A stretch of 5,007 nucleotides of DNA from Bacillaceae bacterium (GTDB lineage: Bacteria > Bacillota > Bacilli > Bacillales > Amphibacillaceae), in the NCBI GenBank assembly GCA_030152985.1, contig JASLIE010000024.1:1-5007 (forward strand), in the 5' to 3' direction. The stretch's first letter is position 1. Each line of letters opens with the position of its first letter. The position numbers and the translations under genes were made by a program. The notes under the pieces are model-generated. The model searched no databases. It was not told the origin of the DNA and saw only the letters and a list, made by a program, of their open reading frames with translations. Of the stretch, positions 1-5,007 are shown in pieces.

Positions 1-1018
1 CTTCAGGATGACCTTTTTCAAGATACAGTTGCTGAACATCTGGTCCTGTATTTGTCACTCCCCAAGCGATGTCTTCGTTATTTCCTAAAATAATCCCCGG
101 GACACCGGCAAAAATAACCCCTTCAACATTCACCCTGTCTGATTTAAGATGCATTTGATACCAAACGGAGGGACTTGCTAAACCAAGATGAGGATCATCT
201 GCCAGTAAAGGATAACCACTCTTTGTTTTATCTCCACTGACAACCCAATTATTACTTCCATTGAACTCATGGGGGATAATTGCTTTTTCAAAAGCCTTAG
301 CCACATCAATTTCATCTTCGCTCAAAATTGCTTGATGGTTTTTTGGATAATCAGGAAATAATTCAAGTGCTTTTGCTTCGTCAAATTGATTAAGCAAGTA
401 ATAGTTAAAAGCCTGACGCTCCCAGTGACCACCTAAATCAAATGCCATAAACTTACCAATTGTCAGTGAATCTAAAGGAGTCCATTCCTCTGGCTGACTA
501 GCAAGTAATTTATATTCAAAAGGCAGGCTCTTATTTTCCAAAGCTTCTTTAATATAGGCGTTAACACCATCTGCAAACCATTGAAGCACCTCTTTTGCTT
601 CATCTGAGTAAATGTCATAGGACATTTCAGCTGCACGTCTTAAGCCAAGCGTTCTAAAGTACTTATCTCGATCTAAGGCCGCTTCACCTACAAGTTCACT
701 TAACTGACCTGAAGCTTGCCTACGTGATAACTCCATTTGAAACATGCGACTCTGTGCTTGTACATAGCCCTGTGCCATGTATAAATCACGCTCATTTTTT
801 GCTTCGATATGTGTGACCCCATCATCATCTGTGATGACAATAACTTCCTCACCTACAGGAAGCCTGACCTCCCCTTCTCTAAATGGTAAGGACCTATCAA
901 TGTATGCGCTTACAAAAAGGTAACTAACTAATATTATTAAAAGCAAAGCAAGTAAAAGAACAAAACTAATTCGTTTAAAACCCCATTTTTTCTGTTTAAA
1001 TTCGGCAGATTTCTCCAT
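1..1018 (-). CDS. Penicillin acylase family protein (Ntn-hydrolase, peptidase S45), membrane-anchored, C-terminus beyond left edge
   Basis: These 339 residues are the N-terminal part of a penicillin acylase family (S45) precursor. The family hydrolyses amide bonds in substrates such as penicillins or acyl-homoserine lactones; the substrate here cannot be read. A basic N-terminus is followed by a hydrophobic segment at about residues 17-39, suggesting a membrane anchor with the enzyme outside the cell. The alpha-chain signature around residues 81-112 (MAQGYVQAQSRMFQMEL, then a GQLSELVG stretch) fits the family. Ser255 in NGSNNWVVSG is the expected autocleavage site and N-terminal nucleophile of the beta chain. 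ADDPHL (273-278) and IAWGVTN (317-323) follow as in relatives. Family precursors are usually near 750-800 residues, so more than half lies outside the window. The ATG at 1016-1018 has AGGAGG at 1025-1030, six bases away. No frameshift is seen. Family assignment is secure, specificity is not. Confidence 0.93.
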   Translation of the reverse strand, partial: MEKSAEFKQKKWGFKRISFVLLLALLLIILVSYLFVSAYIDRSLPFREGEVRLPVGEEVIVITDDDGVTHIEAKNERDLYMAQGYVQAQSRMFQMELSRRQASGQLSELVGEAALDRDKYFRTLGLRRAAEMSYDIYSDEAKEVLQWFADGVNAYIKEALENKSLPFEYKLLASQPEEWTPLDSLTIGKFMAFDLGGHWERQAFNYYLLNQFDEAKALELFPDYPKNHQAILSEDEIDVAKAFEKAIIPHEFNGSNNWVVSGDKTKSGYPLLADDPHLGLASPSVWYQMHLKSDRVNVEGVIFAGVPGIILGNNEDIAWGVTNTGPDVQQLYLEKGHPE

Positions 1019-1044
1019 TTCTTCCCTCCTTAACTATTTTGCTC

Positions 1045-1053
1045 AGTATACCA
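1045..1053 (-). promoter_or_regulatory. Extended -10 promoter for the penicillin acylase gene
   Basis: On the minus strand the sequence TGGTATACT gives a TGn motif joined to a TATACT -10 box. No good -35 hexamer lies 16-18 bases upstream, which is tolerated in extended -10 promoters. Transcription would start near 1038, leaving a leader of about 20 nt containing the AGGAGG. It sits just beyond the terminator of the preceding gene pair, so the acylase gene probably forms its own transcription unit. This is inferred from motif and position only. Confidence 0.5.
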
Positions 1054-1062
1054 AAAGTAGGC

Positions 1063-1099
1063 AAAAAATAAAAGATTAAAGAATAAACTCTTTAATCTT
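1063..1099 (-). terminator. Rho-independent terminator of the methyltransferase/small protein unit
   Basis: Positions 1072-1082 and 1089-1099 form a perfect 11-bp inverted repeat (arms AAGATTAAAGA / TCTTTAATCTT) around a 6-nt loop. On the minus strand the stem is followed by a T-rich run (TTATTTTTT, 1071-1063). The stem has only two G-C pairs, so termination may be incomplete. The TAA stop of the small protein gene (1092-1094) lies inside the stem. Confidence 0.6.
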
Positions 1100-1445
1100 C
1101 TCTCGCTTCAATTACCGCTTGAACTTCAAATGCCAAGTCTGTGTTTCCGAATAATTCAAGCACTGTAAAGACGGTTGAATCATCTACTAAATCTGATTTA
1201 CCCGCTTCTTTTGCCTCTTCATATTTTTCTTTAAGTAATTTATTTTCAGCCTGACTTGGATAGGCTCGCTTATAAAGCTCAAGCGCATCTAAGTCATGAT
1301 TGACACACCACTGTGAAAAAATTAAAACCATCATGGCTTCGTCTTTTTGATAATTCTCAATCACTTGCTGACTTAAATCAACTTGTTTGTTATCTTCACT
1401 AAATCCATCTGTTGAAGGATCAAAATCAATAAAATCATCCGACAT
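1092..1445 (-). CDS. Small acidic hypothetical protein, translationally coupled to methyltransferase
   Basis: This 117-residue protein is not one I recognise. It has no signal peptide or membrane segment, so it should be cytoplasmic. It is strongly acidic, with about 28 Asp/Glu against about 10 Lys/Arg. The first 25 residues are Asp/Ser-rich and look flexible. A likely helical core follows at about 26-62, with the distinctive stretch QWCVNHDLDALELYKRAYP, then a charged Lys/Glu helix (69-83) and a final hydrophobic helix (91-113). No cysteine pair, zinc site or known catalytic motif is visible; the single Cys is at 47. The ATG directly abuts the TGA of the upstream methyltransferase gene, and its ribosome binding site (AGAAGGTGA) lies inside that gene's last codons, so the two should be translated together. 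A role as a partner or modulator of the methyltransferase is possible but only inferred from gene order. The reading frame itself looks real. Confidence 0.8.
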   Translation of the reverse strand: MSDDFIDFDPSTDGFSEDNKQVDLSQQVIENYQKDEAMMVLIFSQWCVNHDLDALELYKRAYPSQAENKLLKEKYEEAKEAGKSDLVDDSTVFTVLELFGNTDLAFEVQAVIEARED

Positions 1446-2126
1446 TCAATTCACCTTCTTTAATATAAATAAGGTCATAAAAGAAATTGCTTGCTGCAAG
1501 CGCTCATCTAACTGATTGGCTAAATCATTTGTGACATCTTTTTTATGGATACATTCTTGAGCAATTAGCTCAAAGCCATTTTCTCTTGCTAATTGAAACA
1601 ACTCCCAAGGCATCATTGTATTCATTAAAAAGGCTTCTTTTTTTAAGCGTGGATAGCTATGCGCTCGTGGACCAGAGCTTGGCCCTAAAATACCCACACA
1701 CAGATGCCCACCCGGCTTCAGAACTCTTTTAAGTTCATTTAAGCTATGTAAAGGATCCTTCGTCCATTCAATGACATTAATCATTAATAAACTAGAGAAT
1801 GTTTCATCTGAAAAAGGAAGCGCATCGACATTGGCTGTTTGAAAGGATATATCCATTCCTTCAAGATTCTTTTTTGCTAAACGAATCATTTCTTCTGACA
1901 AATCAATTCCTGAAACATCATAACCACTTTTCTTTAATAAATAAGTACCATAGCCACTTCCACAACCTACATCAAGCACTCGGCCTTCTTTTGGTATATG
2001 TTGATTAAAAAAAGGAATAATCGTCTTCCTGCTACCTGATGTCCACATGTTTTTACTACGGTCATCCCAGGAAATTGCTTGTGTATCCCAGCTTGCCTGA
2101 TTATCTAACGCCCACTTGTCATTCAT
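1446..2126 (-). CDS. Class I SAM-dependent methyltransferase
   Basis: This 226-residue cytoplasmic protein has the Rossmann-type methyltransferase fold. Motif I is VLDVGCGSGYG at residues 50-60, the SAM-binding glycine loop. GIDLS at 73-77 supplies the acidic residue (Asp75) expected to bind the ribose hydroxyls. DALPF at 101-105 is the adenine-contacting motif, and LKPGG at 136-140 is the usual post-motif III turn. This is the Methyltransf_11 type, which acts on small molecules, lipids, RNA or protein; nothing here fixes the substrate. The N-terminus (WDTQAISWDDRSKNMW) is Trp-rich, as in several Bacillus relatives. The ATG at 2124-2126 is preceded by AAGGGGTGA four bases upstream. The TGA stop is followed at once by the ATG of the small acidic protein. 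I see no convincing promoter between the csp terminator and this start, so expression may depend on read-through from csp. Confidence 0.9.
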   Translation of the reverse strand: MNDKWALDNQASWDTQAISWDDRSKNMWTSGSRKTIIPFFNQHIPKEGRVLDVGCGSGYGTYLLKKSGYDVSGIDLSEEMIRLAKKNLEGMDISFQTANVDALPFSDETFSSLLMINVIEWTKDPLHSLNELKRVLKPGGHLCVGILGPSSGPRAHSYPRLKKEAFLMNTMMPWELFQLARENGFELIAQECIHKKDVTNDLANQLDERLQQAISFMTLFILKKVN

Positions 2127-2146
2127 AAGCTCACCCCTTAAAATTC

Positions 2147-2178
2147 AAAAAGGCTTATCCCACAAAGTGAGATAAGCC
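2147..2178 (-). terminator. Rho-independent terminator of the cold shock gene
   Basis: The arms GGCTTATC (2152-2159) and GATAAGCC (2171-2178) pair perfectly. After one mismatch, CAC/GTG extends the stem to a 3-nt loop. On the minus strand the stem is followed by TTTTT (2151-2147). No T-run follows on the plus strand, so it acts only on minus-strand transcripts. It lies 15 nt after the csp stop and only about 8 nt before the methyltransferase ribosome binding site. Confidence 0.85.
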
Positions 2179-2193
2179 CTTCAAAATTCAATA

Positions 2194-2394
2194 TTATAGA
2201 GCAGAAACGTTAGCCGCTTGTGGACCACGCTCTCCTTCAACGATTTCAAATTCAACGTCTTGACCTTCTTCAAGAGTTTTGAAACCTTCAGACTGAATAG
2301 CTGAGAAGTGAACGAATACGTCGTCACCATCTTCACGCTCGATAAATCCAAATCCTTTTTCTGCGTTAAACCATTTAACTTTACCAGTCATCAT
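2194..2394 (-). CDS. csp: Cold shock protein (CspA/CspB family)
   Basis: This is a single cold shock domain of 66 residues, a five-strand OB-fold that binds single-stranded RNA and DNA and acts as an RNA chaperone. The RNP1 motif KGFGFI is at residues 13-18 and RNP2 VFVHF at 26-30, both intact, and GKVKWFN opens the domain. The protein closely resembles Bacillus CspB, CspC and CspD, blending features of all three, so no letter is assigned. Two adjacent ATG codons are possible starts. The first (2392-2394) has AGGAGG nine bases upstream and gives the standard 66 residues (MMTGKVKW aligning with MLEGKVKW of CspB). The second would put the site 12 bases away. The frame stays open upstream to 2538, but that stretch is the mRNA leader. 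The gene is probably monocistronic, with a strong downstream terminator. Confidence 0.97.
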   Translation of the reverse strand: MMTGKVKWFNAEKGFGFIEREDGDDVFVHFSAIQSEGFKTLEEGQDVEFEIVEGERGPQAANVSAL

Positions 2395-2497
2395 AGTGAA
2401 TGACCTCCTTATAAAAATATCGTGCAAAGTAATTGAATCAAATACTTTTACACCACCTATAAAGAGATTGTAAAGTAATTCGAACTTCAATTGCCTT
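2395..2497 (-). promoter_or_regulatory. csp mRNA 5' leader with alternative hairpins
   Basis: From the predicted start near 2497 the csp transcript has a leader of about 100 nt, as is usual for cold shock genes. It holds two near-identical 12-mers on the minus strand: AATTACTTTACA (2469-2480) and AATTACTTTGCA (2423-2434). Between them lies GTGTAAAAGTA (2443-2453), which can pair with either copy with a single bulged A. The first pairing gives a loop of about 16 nt. The second includes one G-U pair and an 11-nt loop. AATTGAA/TTCAATT segments could close an outer stem around the first hairpin. AGGAGG at 2404-2409 lies just downstream, so the fold could affect ribosome access. The pairing potential is seen directly; thermosensing is inferred. 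Confidence 0.5.
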
Positions 2498-2503
2498 TTG
2501 CTA

Positions 2504-2532
2504 CTTATAACATTACTACCTTTCAGACTAAA
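2504..2532 (-). promoter_or_regulatory. Probable csp promoter (extended -10)
   Basis: On the minus strand TGTTATAAG (2512-2504) gives a TGn extension and TATAAG -10 box. A weak -35 (TTTAGT, 2532-2527) lies 17 bases upstream. Extended -10 elements with weak -35 boxes are common at cold shock promoters. The other candidates upstream, TTGAAA and TTGCAA, are badly spaced for this box. Confidence 0.5.
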
Positions 2533-2588
2533 TTGCAAGTGTTTTCAACAACTTTCCAAACTTTTACATGATTTTACTGTAATTTACC

Positions 2589-2627
2589 TAGACAAACATG
2601 ATTAGAACAAGCTTTATAATCTATAAT
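2589..2627 (+). promoter_or_regulatory. Candidate ytvI promoter with tandem TATAAT boxes
   Basis: Two perfect TATAAT hexamers stand at 2615-2620 and 2622-2627. The best -35 match, TAGACA (2589-2594), is 20 bases from the first box, longer than ideal. The resulting leader would be about 75 nt and very AT-rich. I see no convincing sigma-E, -F or -G motif. The rest of the 310-bp divergent gap between csp and ytvI (2533-2588) shows only a short TTACA/TGTAA repeat and no reading frame of note. Confidence 0.4.
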
Positions 2628-2704
2628 TATTTTGATTTTTTAGAAAATTTGTTTAGATTTCTACTTATCGGGAAAATAAAAATAACATTTAGGAGGCGTT
2701 TTTT

Positions 2705-3823
2705 ATGAACCAAAGAAAAAAACAAATGTTTTACCGCGTTTTAATCATCATTGCTACACTTATTTTAGGAGCACTTGCGGTTTTTTTCACTTTTAAATTT
2801 CTCTATCCTTTTATTCTCGCGATTTTAATTGTTATTTTAATCAATCCGATTGTTGATTTTTTACAAAATAAAGCAAGATTCCCGAGAGCTCTCGCGATTT
2901 TAACAACGCTTATTTTATTTTTACTCTTATTTTTTGGGATTGTGACACTTTTAATTGCTGAATTAATTTCAGGTGCGGCCTTCCTTGCCAGCACTGTGCC
3001 TGATAAAGTCGATAAAATGATTACAGCAACACAAAATTTCTTTACCCAACATATCCTCCCCTTCTATGAAGGGATTGCCATGAAGTTTAATGCGCTTGAT
3101 GGAAGTAAGCAGGATACAATCATGCAAAGCATCCAAGAGGCCAGTGCAAAATTTTCAGGCAGCATCACCGGATTTCTACAAGCCTTCTTCACCAAGCTAC
3201 CCAGCCTTGTCTCTTGGATACCAAGTGCAGCAACCGCGCTGGTCTTTGCTTTACTAGCCACCTTTTTTATTAGTAAAGATTGGGAAAATTTATCTCACAC
3301 TTTCACCAAAAAGCTACCTAATGCCTTTAAAACGAGAAGCTTTAGTGTTTTAAAAAACTTACGTAAAGCCTTATTTGGTTTTATTAAAGCGCAACTTATT
3401 TTAATGAGTTTAACAGCTGTTTTAATTTTTGTAGGTATGTTAATTTTAGGTGTCGATCACGCCTTAACCATTGCTTTAATTATTGGTTTTGTTGATATGC
3501 TTCCTTATCTAGGTACGGGAATTGTCCTTGTTCCTTGGGCTATTTATGAATTTATTTCTGGAAGTATTGGCATGGGAATTGGTATTTCAATTCTTTACGC
3601 CTTAGCTACAATGCAGAGACAATTTATGGAACCGAAAGTTTTATCTTCAAACTTAGGGATGAATCCTCTTGCAACCCTTGTTGCCTTATTTGTTGGTTTT
3701 AAAGTATTCGGTTTTTTAGGACTGATTTTAGGTCCTGTCATTTTAGTCGTCATAACATCCTTATATCGGACAGGTGTTTTTAAAGATTTAATTAATTATG
3801 TAAAAACTGGCAATTTCTCTTAG
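2705..3823 (+). CDS. ytvI: YtvI-type sporulation integral membrane protein (AI-2E transporter superfamily)
   Basis: This 372-residue polytopic membrane protein matches Bacillus YtvI in length and layout. YtvI belongs to the AI-2E exporter (PerM/YdiK) superfamily and is linked to sporulation; its substrate is unknown. Hydrophobic segments lie at about residues 11-30, 32-50, 62-88, 170-190, 228-250, 252-275, 285-303 and 320-352. An amphipathic, soluble-looking stretch at 97-165 is typical of the family. The C-terminal signatures are clear: DMLPYLGTG (264-272), PW (277-278), RQFMEPKVLS (305-314) and GMNPLATL (318-325). The ATG has AGGAGG at 2691-2696, eight bases upstream. There is no terminator between this gene and the sortase gene, so the two may share a transcript. 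It is the best evidence in the window that the organism forms spores. The exact role in the spore is not established here. Confidence 0.9.
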   Translation: MNQRKKQMFYRVLIIIATLILGALAVFFTFKFLYPFILAILIVILINPIVDFLQNKARFPRALAILTTLILFLLLFFGIVTLLIAELISGAAFLASTVPDKVDKMITATQNFFTQHILPFYEGIAMKFNALDGSKQDTIMQSIQEASAKFSGSITGFLQAFFTKLPSLVSWIPSAATALVFALLATFFISKDWENLSHTFTKKLPNAFKTRSFSVLKNLRKALFGFIKAQLILMSLTAVLIFVGMLILGVDHALTIALIIGFVDMLPYLGTGIVLVPWAIYEFISGSIGMGIGISILYALATMQRQFMEPKVLSSNLGMNPLATLVALFVGFKVFGFLGLILGPVILVVITSLYRTGVFKDLINYVKTGNFS

Positions 3824-3828
3824 TATTC

Positions 3829-3858
3829 ATAGGATTTTCATACTTAATAGCGTATAAT
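3829..3858 (+). promoter_or_regulatory. Promoter of the sortase gene, possibly sigma-H type
   Basis: A perfect TATAAT stands at 3853-3858, but no sigma-A -35 hexamer is well spaced from it. An overlapping reading fits the sigma-H pattern: ATAGGATTT (3829-3837), an 11-base spacer, then AGCGTATAA (3849-3857), which differs by one base from the RnnGAATWW form. The transcript would start about 25 nt before the sortase ATG. Which sigma factor uses it is inference; that a promoter exists here is moderately supported. Confidence 0.45.
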
Positions 3859-3890
3859 GGGGTAGACTATTGTTATTAGAGGTGAAGGCC

Positions 3891-4511
3891 ATGCTTAAAA
3901 AAATGTCTATTTTATTCATTATTGCCGGGATTTGTTTACTCGGATATAGTGGGTTTCAACTTTATTCTTCTGCTCAAAAAGAAAAAGAACGTTTAAATGA
4001 GGCTTCTAATCTCGTAGCAGAAAAAAAAGAAGAAACTGAAGATACTGAGATTGAATTTGATTATGATAAATATGAAACAGGCGATACCCTCGGAATCTTA
4101 TATATCCCAAGACTTGATCGTGAGATTCCGATTATTGAAGGAACAGATGAAGAAGAACTTGCCCAAGGGGTCGGTCATTATAAAGGGACCGGTTTTCCAG
4201 GACAAAATAAACAAATTCTTTTATCCGGTCATAGGGACACTGTTTTTCGTCAATTTGGTGAGTTAAAAGATGGCGATGAATTTCATTTAAGACTTGAGAA
4301 TGGAACCTTTGTCTATGCAATTCGAGAGCATGAGATTGTAGATGCAGATGATACAACGGTCATTGATCCAACACGTGAGGATGAGGTTTTAACAGTTTCG
4401 ACTTGTTATCCCTTCTCATATATCGGAAGTGCTCCTGACCGTTATGTTGTCTACGCCTACCCAGTCAGTGAATTAGACGAGGTGTATGATGCAGAAGATA
4501 AAAAAGAATAA
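3891..4511 (+). CDS. srtD: Class D sortase (YhcS/SrtD-like)
   Basis: This 206-residue membrane-bound cysteine transpeptidase should cleave an LPxT-like signal and join surface proteins to the cell wall. An N-terminal anchor at residues 5-24 is followed by a charged linker (27-62, rich in Glu, Lys and Asp), then the beta-barrel catalytic domain. Catalytic residues are all present: His114 in LLSGHRDT, Cys172 in LTVSTC and Arg184 in APDRYVVYA. GILYIPRLDREIPIIEG (68-84) and the GHRDTVFR context are typical of class D. The ATG at 3891 is preceded by AGAGGTGA five bases upstream; a TTG at 3870 in frame lacks a ribosome binding site. No substrate with a C-terminal sorting signal is encoded in the window. 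It follows ytvI by 67 nt and may share its transcript, but also has a -10 box of its own. Confidence 0.93.
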   Translation: MLKKMSILFIIAGICLLGYSGFQLYSSAQKEKERLNEASNLVAEKKEETEDTEIEFDYDKYETGDTLGILYIPRLDREIPIIEGTDEEELAQGVGHYKGTGFPGQNKQILLSGHRDTVFRQFGELKDGDEFHLRLENGTFVYAIREHEIVDADDTTVIDPTREDEVLTVSTCYPFSYIGSAPDRYVVYAYPVSELDEVYDAEDKKE

Positions 4512-4551
4512 AATAAAAAAATCAGTACATGATGTACTGATTTTTTTATTT
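4511..4551. terminator. Bidirectional terminator between sortase and SecDF genes
   Basis: Positions 4511-4529 and 4533-4551 are perfectly complementary over 19 bp around a TGA loop. The centre (TCAGTACA) supplies the G-C pairs, and the A and T runs on the flanks provide a T-tract on both strands (4541-4547 for plus transcripts, 4521-4515 for minus). It fills the whole 38-bp gap between the convergent genes and touches both stop codons, so it should stop transcription from each side. Confidence 0.9.
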
Positions 4552-5007
4552 AAACTTGTGGTCCTTCGACACGTTTACGTTTCGTAAAATCGAGGGGCTT
4601 TTCTTTAAGTGACTTTCCTCTCCAGACTAACCAAAGCTGTGAAGCTAAGAAAAGTGATGAGTAAAGCCCAGCAATTAAACCAACAACCAGTGCAATTGAG
4701 AAACCTTGAATCGATTCAGCACCGAAGAATAAGAAGACTAAAACGGCAATTAAGGTTGTCAAAGTCGTATTAATACTTCGGGTAAAGGACTGAACAACAC
4801 TCCGATTCACAATACTCGCTAATTTATCAGAGTCACTGATTTTTCCTTCAAGTCGAATATTTTCCCTAATGCGGTCGAAAATAACAATTGTATTATTGAT
4901 TGTGTAACCGACGATTGTTAAAATTGCTGCAATAATTGTCACGTCAAATTCAATCTTAAAGAGACTAAAGACGACTAAGATAAAGAAGACATCATGCACA
5001 AGTGTCA
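4550..5007 (-). CDS. secDF: Protein translocase SecF, C-terminal part (probably of a SecDF fusion), start beyond right edge
   Basis: The last 151 residues of a SecF-type protein are encoded, with the frame open through the right edge. SecDF is a proton-driven membrane subunit of the Sec pathway that helps draw exported proteins across the membrane. The motif GYTINNTIVIFDRIREN is the SecF hallmark, followed by QSFTRSINTTLTTLIAVLVF and FSIALVVGLIAGLYSSLFLA, giving four membrane segments. A short basic cytoplasmic tail (WRGKSLKEKPLDFTKRKRVE) ends the protein. A GTG at 4997-4999 could be mistaken for a start, but the codons before it (Thr-Leu) continue the family sequence. SecD and SecF are fused in most Bacillaceae, so secDF is the likely name, but the SecD half is not visible. 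The residue after TIN is Asn (codon 4892-4894), where many relatives have Asp. Confidence 0.93.
   Translation of the reverse strand, partial: TLVHDVFFILVVFSLFKIEFDVTIIAAILTIVGYTINNTIVIFDRIRENIRLEGKISDSDKLASIVNRSVVQSFTRSINTTLTTLIAVLVFLFFGAESIQGFSIALVVGLIAGLYSSLFLASQLWLVWRGKSLKEKPLDFTKRKRVEGPQV

Noticed and set aside
1799..2008. Plus-strand open frame opposite the methyltransferase
   Set aside because: It lies wholly inside a well-supported gene, has a His/Phe/Leu-rich composition typical of an antisense shadow, and has no ribosome binding site.
2395..2538. In-frame N-terminal extension of the cold shock protein by about 48 residues
   Set aside because: The extra residues match nothing in the cold shock family, which is 65-70 residues long. 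The AGGAGG at 2404-2409 points to the ATG at 2394, and the stretch contains the likely promoter and leader.
2564..2582. TTACA/TGTAA inverted repeat in the csp-ytvI gap as a possible operator
   Set aside because: Five-base arms are expected by chance in DNA this AT-rich, and the spacing to either promoter is not compelling.
2803..3261. Two minus-strand open frames opposite ytvI
   Set aside because: Both are antisense shadows of a clearly coding membrane protein, with no family resemblance or start signals.
3870..3890. TTG start adding seven residues to the sortase
   Set aside because: No ribosome binding site precedes it, while AGAGGTGA sits five bases before the ATG at 3891.
4051..4356. Open frames overlapping the sortase gene on both strands
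   Set aside because: The sortase frame carries all catalytic residues; these others have no recognisable motifs.
4997..4999. GTG as the start of a short membrane protein
   Set aside because: The residues before it continue the SecF family sequence to the window edge, so the gene simply runs out of the window.

Overview
The window looks like a chromosomal segment of a low-GC, endospore-forming Firmicute, most likely a Bacillaceae member. The grounds are AT-rich DNA, strong AGGAGG-type ribosome binding sites, a YtvI-type sporulation membrane protein, a class D (YhcS-like) sortase, a CspB/CspC/CspD-like cold shock protein and a SecDF-type translocase subunit. Species cannot be read from the sequence. 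I see no tRNA, rRNA, CRISPR array, insertion sequence, transposase or phage gene, so the segment reads as ordinary housekeeping or accessory chromosome.

Left part, minus strand (1-2394): four genes run right to left. First is a small cold shock protein gene (2194-2394) with a leader of about 100 nt and a strong terminator. It is followed by a two-gene unit: a class I SAM-dependent methyltransferase (1446-2126) and a small acidic protein of unknown function (1092-1445), joined stop-to-start. This unit ends in an AT-rich terminator. Last is a membrane-anchored penicillin acylase family protein with its own extended -10 promoter, running off the left edge after 339 residues.

Middle (2395-2704): a divergent intergenic region of 310 bp. 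It carries the csp promoter and structured leader on the minus strand and the promoter and ribosome binding site of ytvI on the plus strand.

Right part: ytvI (2705-3823) and the class D sortase gene (3891-4511) run on the plus strand. The sortase gene has a -10 box of its own and no terminator separates it from ytvI. A 19-bp perfect hairpin (4511-4551) fills the gap to the convergent C-terminal part of SecF/SecDF (4550-5007, minus strand), which runs off the right edge.

Taken together, three gene products act at the cell envelope (acylase, sortase, SecDF) and one is a polytopic membrane protein tied to sporulation (YtvI). I find no convincing new multi-gene system. The most interesting signals are the csp leader, where two near-identical repeats could compete for the same central segment close to the ribosome binding site, and the tightly coupled methyltransferase/small-acidic-protein pair.
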